The position numbers were made by a program, and so were the translations under genes. 11,672 bases of DNA from an uncultured Flavobacterium sp. (GTDB lineage: Bacteria; Bacteroidota; Bacteroidia; Flavobacteriales; Flavobacteriaceae). The notes under the pieces are model-generated. The model saw only the letters and a program-made list of their open reading frames with translations. It was not told where the DNA came from and did no database searches. The stretch is taken from positions 1 through 11,672 of the forward strand of contig NZ_CALBSN010000070.1 of the NCBI RefSeq assembly GCF_937967675.1. Reading direction: 5' to 3'. Positions within the stretch are counted from its first letter, which is position 1; each line of letters begins with the position of its first letter. Below, piece by piece: positions 1 to 6,780 of this stretch.

Positions 1-112
1 AATAATTTTGGGCAAAATTAATCAAATAATTAGCACCACAAATAAACTTTTAATAATGTTTCAATAACCTTAACATTAGATAGATTTTCGTTTTTTGCAT
101 AAAACTTTTATT

Positions 113-934
113 TTGAAGAAACGTAAAGTTGAAGTGGCTGTTATTTCGGATGTTCATCTTGAAACATATGGTTGACATGCCAAAGAATTATTGGATTATT
201 TATCTACGATAAAACCTAAAATTTTAGTGCTTAATGGCGATATTATCGATATTTGGCAATTTAGAAAATCGTATTTCCCATCGAAACACTTAGAAGTAAT
301 TAAAAAGATTATTTCGATGAGTACCAAAGGGACAAAAGTGTACTACATCACCGGAAATCATGATGAATTTCTCAGAAAATTTACCGATTTACACATGGGA
401 AACATCAGTTTAATTGATAAACTCGTATTAGAATTAGACCACAAAAGAGCATGGATTTTTCATGGTGATGTTTTTGATGCTTCGATTACCCAAGCTAAAT
501 GGTTGGCTAAATTAGGTGGTTGGGGTTACGACATCCTCATTTTAATCAACCGATTTATCAATTGGGTTTTAGCCCGATTTAACAAAGAACCGTATTCGCT
601 TTCGAAGAAAATTAAAAACAATGTAAAATCTGCTGTAAAATTTATCACTAACTTTGAAAATGTTTGTGTGGAATTGGCGATAGAAAACCATTACGATTAT
701 GTAATTTGCGGGCATATCCACGAACCCAAAATTGAATTCATGGAGAATGAAAAAGGAGAAGTTTTCTACTTAAATTCGGGAGATTGGATTGAAAATTTAA
801 CCGCTTTAGAGTACAACAACAAAAAATGGAAATTATACCAACATGATAGAAGTTTTAATTCTGATGAAAATGAGTATAATTTTGAAGACGAAAATAAACT
901 AGCCGAACAATTTATTGCGGTTTTGAAAAAGTAA
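113..934 (+). pseudogene. LpxH-like metallophosphoesterase, frame broken by in-frame TGA at codon 21
   Basis: The calcineurin-like phosphoesterase fold of the LpxH/YbbF type (UDP-2,3-diacylglucosamine diphosphatase-like, lipid A pathway) is recognisable. Read from a TTG at 113, the first codons give MKKRKVEVAVISDVHLETYG, then TGA (173-175), then HAKELLDYL in the same frame to the stop at 932-934. Metal-binding motif I (D13-V-H15) is therefore upstream of the stop. The other motifs lie downstream: GDIID (about 233-250), GNHDE (about 353-367), HGD (about 461-469) and GHIH (about 710-721). The longest uninterrupted frame starts at a TTG at 191 (247 codons) and would lack the D-x-H motif that binds the catalytic metals. 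The family normally reads HLGTYGCHA here, so a Cys codon appears to have become TGA and a Gly has become Glu17. The next gene starts within this stop codon (TAATG). The most likely reading is a recent pseudogene or a sequence error. The exact lipid substrate of this flavobacterial branch is not certain. Confidence 0.8.
173..175 (+). other. Premature in-frame TGA in the phosphoesterase gene
   Basis: The same frame codes convincing family sequence on both sides of this TGA: ISDVHL-TYG before it and HAKELLDYL after it. It is therefore a single-codon interruption rather than a frameshift or a wrong start. The position is normally Cys in this family (from memory of the family), and Cys TGC or TGT is one base from TGA. 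No convincing SECIS-type hairpin follows: only a 4-bp CCAA/TTGG stem can be drawn around 180-194. Confidence 0.85.
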
Positions 935-1989
935 TGAAGAAAAAAATACTCATAGCGCCATTAAACTGGGGTTTAGGACATGCCACAAGATGCATTCCTA
1001 TCATTAAAGCATTAAAAGAAAATGGTTTTGAACCCATTATAGCTTCCGATGGAGTAGCTTTAGCTTTATTAAAAAAAGAATTTCCAAATCTTTTGAGTAT
1101 TGAATTACCCGCTTATAACATTCAATATGCAGAAAAAGGCAAAAACTTTAAGTGGAAAATAGCGCTTCAAATGCCAAAAATGATGATGGCCATCAAAAAA
1201 GAGAAATCAAAAATCAATAAGATTATCGAAAACTATGAAATTGATGGCGTTATTAGCGATAATCGATTGGGTGTTTATTCTTCAAAAGTACCATCAGTTT
1301 TTATTACACATCAATTGAATGTACTTTCTGGAAATACGTCTTGGTTGACTACCAAATTGCATTCGCGTTACATTTCTAAATTTGATGCTTGTTGGGTTCC
1401 TGATGTTGCTGGTGCCGAAAATTTATCAGGAAAATTAGGTCATCCCGAAAAGATGATGAATACCATAACTTACATTGGTCCTTTAAGTCGAATTGAAAAA
1501 AAATCACTCCCAATCAAATATGATATCATGGTTTTATTATCAGGACCAGAACCACAACGTACTTTATTGGAAAAGAAACTTATCAAAGAATTAGAAAATA
1601 GTTCGAAAGAAATTCTTTTCGTAAAAGGTATTGTGGAATCACAACAACAAATCGAGAAAGTAAATTCGATTACCTATTACAATTTCATGAATTCAGAACA
1701 ATTAAGTACTGCTTTTAATGAGAGTGAATTTGTAGTGTGCCGTTCGGGTTATACCACGGTAATGGATTTGGCGAAATTGGAAAAAAAAGCGTATTTTATT
1801 CCAACGCCAGGTCAATACGAACAAGAATATTTGGCTAAAAAGTTTAAATCAGAAATTGTGGCTCCAAGTTGCAAGCAAGAAAAATTCAAGGCTTCCAAGT
1901 TGGAAAAAATTCACTTTTATAAAGGATTTAAAGATTTTTCTGTTGACCCGAATTGGAACGAATTATTTCGTCTTTTCCAAAGTAAATGA
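934..1989 (+). CDS. MurG/GT28-like glycosyltransferase
   Basis: This is a 351-residue GT-B-fold glycosyltransferase resembling the MurG/family 28 group. The N-terminal domain opens with a beta strand and the glycine-rich turn NWGLGHATR (residues 11-19), as in the G-x-GH-x2-R loop of this group. A second N-domain motif, SDNRLGVYSS, lies at 108-117. The C-terminal nucleotide-sugar-binding half has CRSGYTTVMDL (269-279) and PTPGQYEQEYLA (290-301), matching the donor-site loops of MurG-like enzymes. No signal peptide or membrane helix is seen, so it should act in the cytoplasm or at the inner face of the inner membrane. Its ATG overlaps the stop of the upstream phosphoesterase gene by one base (TAATG), which implies translational coupling in a two-gene envelope operon. 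If the upstream frame now stops at 175, coupling may be weakened. Its last 27 bases overlap the 3' end of the convergent kinase gene. Acceptor and donor sugars are unknown. Confidence 0.85.
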   Translation: MKKKILIAPLNWGLGHATRCIPIIKALKENGFEPIIASDGVALALLKKEFPNLLSIELPAYNIQYAEKGKNFKWKIALQMPKMMMAIKKEKSKINKIIENYEIDGVISDNRLGVYSSKVPSVFITHQLNVLSGNTSWLTTKLHSRYISKFDACWVPDVAGAENLSGKLGHPEKMMNTITYIGPLSRIEKKSLPIKYDIMVLLSGPEPQRTLLEKKLIKELENSSKEILFVKGIVESQQQIEKVNSITYYNFMNSEQLSTAFNESEFVVCRSGYTTVMDLAKLEKKAYFIPTPGQYEQEYLAKKFKSEIVAPSCKQEKFKASKLEKIHFYKGFKDFSVDPNWNELFRLFQSK

Positions 1990-3006
1990 AAATTCTGAAC
2001 CAACACCGATTTGACTTTCCACATAGATTTTCTCATCATGTCCTTCAATAATGTGTTTCACGATGGCTAATCCTAAACCAGAACCGCCTTCGCTTCTTGC
2101 GCCACTTTTGTCCACACGATAAAAACGTTCGAATAAACGTGGAATGTTTTGTTTTTCGATACCTTCACCGTTATCGGTAATTCTTACGATGACTTTGTTT
2201 TTAGTTAAATCTTCTATTCCAACTTCAGTTGTTCCTCCTTTTTTACCGTATTTAATGGAATTTACTACCAAGTTCGTAACTACTTGTTGGATTTTTTCTT
2301 GATCCGCCATTACCCAAATAGGTTTGGCGTATTTCATATCGAAAGTCAAGGTAATGTTTTTGTTAGCTGCTTTCATTTCGAACAAGTCAAACACGTTTTG
2401 TACTACCTCAACAATATTAAAACGAGTAACATCTAGATTGATTTCACCAACTTCTAATTTGGTAATCATGTCCAAATCTTTCACGATATAAATCAAGCGT
2501 TCTACTCCTTTTTCGGCACGTTCTAAATATTTTGTTCGGATATTTTTGTCTTCCATAGCACCATCTAGAAGCGTAAGCAAATAACCTTGAATCGTAAAAA
2601 GTGGGGTTTTTAATTCGTGCGAAACGTTTCCTAAAAATTCTTTTCGGTATTCTTCTCTAATTTTTAAGGTTTCGATTTCTAATTTTTTATCTCGGGCGAA
2701 TTTTTTTACTTCTTTCGTCAACGTTGCCATATCGGTAGTTACGGGTTGATTTACATAAGAAGTTGTTTCTAAAAGCGAAACATCGTCATAGATTTTCTTT
2801 ACTCTTTTGTAGATAAAATGCTCCACTCTAAATTGAATTAAAAAGAATGTCGCTGCATAAAAAATAAGCGAAAAACCTAAAACAACCAGTAAATTTAATG
2901 ACTGAACAAAATAATGATATAAAAAAATAGTCGCTAAAAAGAACAAGGTTACGTATAACGATGACTTTAAAGCGAACTTATAAGATTTTTTAAATTTTAA
3001 TTGCAT
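1963..3006 (-). CDS. phoR: PhoR-like sensor histidine kinase
   Basis: A 347-residue inner-membrane histidine kinase. Two hydrophobic helices (about residues 14-34 and 38-58) are separated by only a few residues, so there is essentially no periplasmic sensor domain. A short HAMP-like linker follows (about 60-108). The HisKA motif FLGNVSHELKTPL carries the phosphorylated His130. The HATPase region has an N-box with N245 and N249 (VTNLVVNSIKYG), a G1 box DNGEGI (278-283), an F-box-like LFERFYRVDKSGAR (291-304) and a G2 box GGSGLGLAIVKHII (307-320). This arrangement fits the PhoR/WalK group but has no PAS domain, unlike E. coli PhoR. Such a kinase would sense through partner membrane proteins or its helices, as phosphate sensing through PhoU/Pst does; that is inference. 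The ATG overlaps the regulator stop codon by one base (TAATG), so the pair is one operon. The 3' end overlaps the convergent glycosyltransferase gene. Confidence 0.9.
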   Translation of the reverse strand: MQLKFKKSYKFALKSSLYVTLFFLATIFLYHYFVQSLNLLVVLGFSLIFYAATFFLIQFRVEHFIYKRVKKIYDDVSLLETTSYVNQPVTTDMATLTKEVKKFARDKKLEIETLKIREEYRKEFLGNVSHELKTPLFTIQGYLLTLLDGAMEDKNIRTKYLERAEKGVERLIYIVKDLDMITKLEVGEINLDVTRFNIVEVVQNVFDLFEMKAANKNITLTFDMKYAKPIWVMADQEKIQQVVTNLVVNSIKYGKKGGTTEVGIEDLTKNKVIVRITDNGEGIEKQNIPRLFERFYRVDKSGARSEGGSGLGLAIVKHIIEGHDEKIYVESQIGVGSEFSFTLEKTK

Positions 3007-3695
3007 TAAAATTCGATTTTATAACCCACTCCTTTAATAGTTTTAAAGAAGCTATCTCCAATTTTTTCTCTTAGTTTTCTAATGTGAACATCGATAGTTC
3101 TTCCACCAACAACTACTTCGTTACCCCAAACTTTGTCTAAGATTTCTTCGCGAGTAAACACTTTTGCTGGTTTTGTAGCTAACAAATAGAACAATTCAAA
3201 CTCTTTACGAGGCAAAATAATTTCCTCGCCATCTTTAATAATTTTGTATTCTTCTCTATTGATTTCGATATTACCAACTGTTAAAGTTGTAGTTGACGAA
3301 ACTCCTTCAACACCTTTTAATCTTCTTAATAATGCTTGTACTTTACTTACCAAAACTTTTGGTTTGATGGGTTTTGCAATATAATCATCGGCTCCTGCAT
3401 CAAAACCAGCCACTTGAGAATAATCTTCAGAACGAGCAGTTAAAAAAGTAATGATTGTATCTTGAAGTTCTGGAATTTTTCTGATGTTTTCACAAGCTTC
3501 CATTCCGTCCATTTCGGGCATCATTACATCCAAAATAATTAATTGAGGACGTTCTTTTTTTGCTTTTGCGATAGCTTCTTTCCCATTAGAAGCTGTTACA
3601 ATTTGATAGCCTTCTTGAGAAAGATTGTATCCTACAATTTCTAAGATATCTTGCTCATCATCAACCAATAAGATCTTAATGTCTTTTTTCTTCAT
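3006..3695 (-). CDS. phoB: PhoB-like OmpR-family response regulator
   Basis: A 229-residue DNA-binding response regulator. The receiver domain (about 4-122) has the acidic pair D12-D13, phosphoacceptor D56 in LIILDVMMPEMDG, T86 and K108, all in canonical positions. The winged-helix domain (about 138-229) ends in IKGVGYKIEF. Its recognition helix region GGRTIDVHIRKLREKIG and the preceding VWGNEVVV closely resemble E. coli PhoB (VWGTNVYV, RTVDVHIRRLR), hence the symbol; a WalR/OmpR-like paralogue is not fully excluded. I chose the ATG at 3693-3695; a GTG one codon upstream (3696-3698) would add one residue. It is transcribed first, with the kinase gene overlapping its stop by one base. The intergenic region shared with the divergent TonB receptor gene contains an 11-bp repeat array of Pho-box type, so it is the obvious candidate to bind there. 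Confidence 0.92.
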   Translation of the reverse strand: MKKKDIKILLVDDEQDILEIVGYNLSQEGYQIVTASNGKEAIAKAKKERPQLIILDVMMPEMDGMEACENIRKIPELQDTIITFLTARSEDYSQVAGFDAGADDYIAKPIKPKVLVSKVQALLRRLKGVEGVSSTTTLTVGNIEINREEYKIIKDGEEIILPRKEFELFYLLATKPAKVFTREEILDKVWGNEVVVGGRTIDVHIRKLREKIGDSFFKTIKGVGYKIEF

Positions 3696-3721
3696 CACAA
3701 AATTTGTTATGTTTTGGTTTG

Positions 3722-3750
3722 TAAAGGTAAAGATAAAATAAAATGTTCAA
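3722..3750 (-). promoter_or_regulatory. Predicted promoter of the phoB-phoR operon
   Basis: Read on the minus strand, TACCTTTA (3729-3722) matches the Bacteroidota -7 element TAnnTTTG in all but the last base. A TTG (3750-3748) lies 18 bases upstream as the -33 element. Transcription would start near 3717, leaving a leader of about 20 bases before the ATG, the same length as predicted for other genes in this window. Confidence 0.5.
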
Positions 3751-3773
3751 AGGAGTTTACAATTATTTAATGT

Positions 3774-3839
3774 ATTAACAATTCGGTAACGAATTCACAA
3801 CTAATTCATAACAGGCAAGTAACTTTACTGTAACACTCT
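3774..3839 (+). promoter_or_regulatory. Pho-box-like array: six 11-bp direct repeats upstream of the TonB receptor gene
   Basis: Six consecutive 11-base units read attaacaattc, ggtaacgaatt, cacaactaatt, cataacaggca, agtaactttac and tgtaacactct. The core TAAC begins at 3776, 3787, 3809, 3820 and 3831, and CAAC at 3798, with an exact 11-base step every time. One helical turn per unit on one face of the DNA is how PhoB/PhoP and related OmpR-family regulators bind: E. coli Pho boxes are 7+4 bp, and Bacillus PhoP boxes are TTAACA-like with about 5-bp spacers. The array ends 5 bases before a -7 element, replacing a normal -33, as expected for an activator. The binding protein is inferred to be the divergently encoded PhoB-like regulator. 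Confidence 0.8.
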
Positions 3840-3844
3840 GGCAG

Positions 3845-3852
3845 TTCCTTTG
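3845..3852 (+). promoter_or_regulatory. -7 promoter element of the TonB receptor gene
   Basis: TTCCTTTG matches TAnnTTTG except for the second base. It starts 14 bases after the start of the last TAAC core at 3831. Transcription would begin near 3857, about 16 bases before the ATG. The imperfect match and missing -33 element suit a promoter that needs an activator. Confidence 0.6.
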
Positions 3853-3872
3853 CACAAATTTAACAACACAAC

Positions 3873-6641
3873 ATGAAACTACGTTATTTATTATTATCAT
3901 TATTCTTTTCAGTAGCAATGTTTGCTCAAAATGGGACTGTAACTGGAACTATTTTAGATAAAGAATTTAACAACGAACCTTTACCTTTTGCTAACATTGT
4001 TATTAAAGGAACAAAACAAGGAACTTCAACAGATGAAAACGGAAAATATTCGATTTCTCTAAAGCCGGGGAATTACACCTTAGTAATAGGATATTTAGGT
4101 TATGAAACTAAAGAAATTCCATTTACGATTAAAGCAAATGAAAAAAAAGTAATTAATTACACATTAGAAGCTAGCGGTGTTCAATTACAAGACGTTGAAA
4201 TTATTCAAGTAGTATCTAAAGAAAAAGAAAGCGCTCTACTACAAGAACAACAAAAAGCTGTTGAAATTAAACAAAGTATTGGAGCTGAAGAAATTTCTAA
4301 AAAAGGGCTTGGTGATGTAGCCGCAGCTGTAGCCAAAACATCAGGAATTTCAAAACAAGAAGGTTCGAGTGATATATACGTTAGAGGACTTGGAGATCGA
4401 TACAATTCAACAACCATGAATGGATTGCCTTTGCCTTCAAACAATCCATCTACAAAAAATATTTCTTTGGACGTGTTTTCTACAGATGTTGTAGAATATA
4501 TTGGCATTGACAAAACATATAATTACAAAAATTATGGCGATTTTGCCGGAGCTAATGTTGATATTGTATCCAAATCATACAAAGGAAGTGGTATGATTGA
4601 AATAGGAACAGGAACAGGTATTAATTCAAATGCTATTTCTCAAAATAATTTTTACTTACAAGATGGTCCAAATTTTCTTGGATTTAGCAACCAATCTATT
4701 CCAAACAATCCATTAGCTGCATACAACTTTACAACTAGCTGGGACAAACAAGCAACTACTCCAGTTAATGGTTCATTTTATTTAAGAGCTGGAGATTCTT
4801 ATAGTTTAGGATCTAGCAAAATAAGCTTCTTTGTTAATGCCTCTTTTGATAATGGTTTTAATTTCAAAGAAGGTGTTAGAAGAGGAAGTGTAAACACACA
4901 AGCAATTGCAGTAAAAGATTTTTACAGAAAAGCATACGAGTACAGCACGGGCTCAAATGCAATGACTAACATTAATTTTAAAATAAACAACAGCAATAAC
5001 ATCAAATTAAATTCAATGTTTATCAATTCAACATCTCAAAAACATGAAGAATTTAATGGTGTTTTAGACGCATTTGGAGCAGCTCAAAATGGAGGTGGTT
5101 TTGTACGTAGATCTACTTTTGATAGAACATTCTTATTCATTAACCAATTACTTGGAGAACATAAGTTTGGAGATAGAACATCTTTTGATTGGGGTGTGTC
5201 ATACAACAAAATGACAAATATTATCCCTGACCGTATGCAAAATACAATTATTCCTTTTACATGGGATGATCCAAATTCTAGATTGGTTGCCTCAGATGTG
5301 AACCAATCGGATAACCACAGATATTATCAAGAAATGACTGATGATGAAATTGCTGGTAATTTTGTAGTATCTTATAAATTTGGCAAAAAAGAAGACAATG
5401 TTTACAAGGGAAAATTCATCGCAGGATACGGTGGACGTTATAAAGAAATCAATTTTGATGCTACTCAAATTAACCTTTTTGTAACTAGAAGTTTATTTGC
5501 CACTCAACCTACTGTTGACTTAAATTATCTTGATGGGTATTTTAATCAAACTAATTTAGACGCAGGCTTCTTTTCATTAAGAACTTTTAGAGGGAATGTT
5601 ACAAATCCTAATGCAATGAAGCCTCAGAATTATAATGGACAACAAATTATTTCTGCAGGTTATGGTGCAATTGAATATCAATTTTCTCCTAAACTATTTG
5701 TTATTGGTGCATTTAGAACTGAATTCATTATTCAGGACATTTTTTATGATACTTCATTAAAAAGTGGAAAAACTTTATTTGACACGATGGAATATATGCC
5801 TTCATTAACTGCTAAGTATGAAATTAATGAAAAACAAAACATCAAATTTGCAGCTAGTAAAACATATACATTACCACAGTTCAAAGAAAGAGCTCCTTTC
5901 TTATATGAAGAAGTAGGACAAAGTTATATAGGTAATCCATTTTTATACAATTCAACTGATTATAACTTCGATTTGAAATGGGAAATGTTCCCTAAAAATG
6001 GTGAAGTAATATCATTTACTGGTTTTGCTAAATACATTCAAAATCCTATTAACCAAGTTACAATTGCCTCTGCAACAAATGATATTTCATGGGTAAATTC
6101 AGGCGATAAAGCTGTTGGATTAGGTATTGAAGGGGAATGGAGAAAAAATATTATCTCTAGAGAAAACAATACAACAGGAGAAAAAACAAACCTTGGATTT
6201 GGATTAAACATCTCTTATTTATTGACAAATCAAGATTTAAATTCTGAAAAAGTTGTAAATGAAAATCCTGGAATGAATGTTGATTTTACCAATTCAGATT
6301 CAAGATTAACAGGAGCATCAGACTTATTAATTAATTCTGACATTAGTTTTAATAAAGAATTTAAAAACGACAAATCACTTACAGCAACTTTAGCTGGAGG
6401 TTACTTCTCAGATAGAATTTACGCATTAGGAGTTACAGGAAAAGGAGATTTAGTTGATAGCGACGTTATTACTTTAGATTTTATCTTAAAACTCAATCTT
6501 AGTAAAAATATTGGAATAGGCTTTAGTGCTAAAAATTTAACAGACCCTACTATAGAAAGAAAGCAAGACATACAAAATGTTGTAGTCGATTCGTATAAAA
6601 AAGGTAGAAACTTTGGGTTATCTGTAAAATACTCATTCTAA
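3873..6641 (+). CDS. TonB-dependent outer-membrane receptor with CarboxypepD_reg-like domain
   Basis: A 922-residue outer-membrane transporter that imports a substrate using TonB/ExbBD energy. It begins with a signal peptide (1-18, MKLRYLLLSLFFSVAMFA, mature end at Q19). A carboxypeptidase regulatory-like beta-sandwich domain follows (about 21-98, ending in NYTLEASGVQLQDVEI), as in many Bacteroidota receptors. A stretch around 107-114 is a possible TonB box. The plug domain (about 125-235) has the hallmark SDIYVRGLGDRYNSTTMNG and the PLPSNNPSTKNISLDVF stretch. The remainder is beta-barrel, ending in KYSF with the terminal Phe used for barrel assembly. No SusD gene is adjacent; the next gene encodes a beta-helix lipoprotein instead. 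It is divergent from phoB-phoR, preceded by the six-unit repeat array and followed by a strong terminator, so it is probably monocistronic. The substrate cannot be read from sequence; phosphate or an organophosphate is inferred from the regulatory context. Confidence 0.93.
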   Translation: MKLRYLLLSLFFSVAMFAQNGTVTGTILDKEFNNEPLPFANIVIKGTKQGTSTDENGKYSISLKPGNYTLVIGYLGYETKEIPFTIKANEKKVINYTLEASGVQLQDVEIIQVVSKEKESALLQEQQKAVEIKQSIGAEEISKKGLGDVAAAVAKTSGISKQEGSSDIYVRGLGDRYNSTTMNGLPLPSNNPSTKNISLDVFSTDVVEYIGIDKTYNYKNYGDFAGANVDIVSKSYKGSGMIEIGTGTGINSNAISQNNFYLQDGPNFLGFSNQSIPNNPLAAYNFTTSWDKQATTPVNGSFYLRAGDSYSLGSSKISFFVNASFDNGFNFKEGVRRGSVNTQAIAVKDFYRKAYEYSTGSNAMTNINFKINNSNNIKLNSMFINSTSQKHEEFNGVLDAFGAAQNGGGFVRRSTFDRTFLFINQLLGEHKFGDRTSFDWGVSYNKMTNIIPDRMQNTIIPFTWDDPNSRLVASDVNQSDNHRYYQEMTDDEIAGNFVVSYKFGKKEDNVYKGKFIAGYGGRYKEINFDATQINLFVTRSLFATQPTVDLNYLDGYFNQTNLDAGFFSLRTFRGNVTNPNAMKPQNYNGQQIISAGYGAIEYQFSPKLFVIGAFRTEFIIQDIFYDTSLKSGKTLFDTMEYMPSLTAKYEINEKQNIKFAASKTYTLPQFKERAPFLYEEVGQSYIGNPFLYNSTDYNFDLKWEMFPKNGEVISFTGFAKYIQNPINQVTIASATNDISWVNSGDKAVGLGIEGEWRKNIISRENNTTGEKTNLGFGLNISYLLTNQDLNSEKVVNENPGMNVDFTNSDSRLTGASDLLINSDISFNKEFKNDKSLTATLAGGYFSDRIYALGVTGKGDLVDSDVITLDFILKLNLSKNIGIGFSAKNLTDPTIERKQDIQNVVVDSYKKGRNFGLSVKYSF

Positions 6642-6668
6642 CAATATATTAACATTAAATAAATATTT

Positions 6669-6701
6669 GGCGGATTAATATAAAATCCGCCTCTTTTTTT
6701 T
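6669..6701 (+). terminator. Rho-independent terminator after the TonB receptor gene
   Basis: An 8-bp stem GGCGGATT/AATCCGCC (6669-6676 and 6684-6691) with a 7-base loop is followed by TCTTTTTTTT. It lies 28 bases after the stop codon. The next gene therefore needs its own promoter. Confidence 0.9.
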
Positions 6702-6742
6702 AATAAATTGATAACATTCACGTAATCACATGATAATCAATC
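6699..6742 (+). promoter_or_regulatory. Second Pho-box-like array, upstream of the beta-helix lipoprotein gene
   Basis: Four 11-base units read tttaataaatt, gataacattca, cgtaatcacat and gataatcaatc. Their cores are TAAT at 6701, TAAC at 6712, TAAT at 6723 and TAAT at 6734, with an exact 11-base step. The first unit overlaps the terminator T-tract and may be fortuitous. The cores are more degenerate than upstream of the receptor, but the last core sits exactly 14 bases before the -7 element, as it does there. This suggests the same regulator activates both promoters. Confidence 0.65.
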
Positions 6743-6747
6743 CCTAT

Positions 6748-6755
6748 TAGTTTTG
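6748..6755 (+). promoter_or_regulatory. -7 promoter element of the lipoprotein gene
   Basis: TAGTTTTG is a perfect match to TAnnTTTG. No TTG is found at the -33 distance; the repeat array occupies that place. The expected start is near 6760, about 20 bases before the ATG. Confidence 0.65.
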
Positions 6756-6780
6756 TTACAACAAATTAAATAACACAAAA

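Noticed and set aside
43..68. TAAA, TAAT, TAAC at 43, 54 and 65 with an 11-base step, as a third Pho-box-like array
   Set aside because: Only one core is a true TAAC, the region is extremely AT-rich, and no TAnnTTTG-like element lies 14 bases after the last core.
173..215. Selenocysteine insertion at the TGA of the phosphoesterase gene
   Set aside because: No stable hairpin with a proper apical loop follows the TGA; only a 4-bp stem can be drawn. A mutation or sequence error is simpler.
4205..4513. Minus-strand open frame of 102 codons inside the TonB receptor gene
   Set aside because: It is antisense to the well-conserved receptor N-terminus and plug region, has no promoter or recognisable motif, and reflects codon bias of the real gene.
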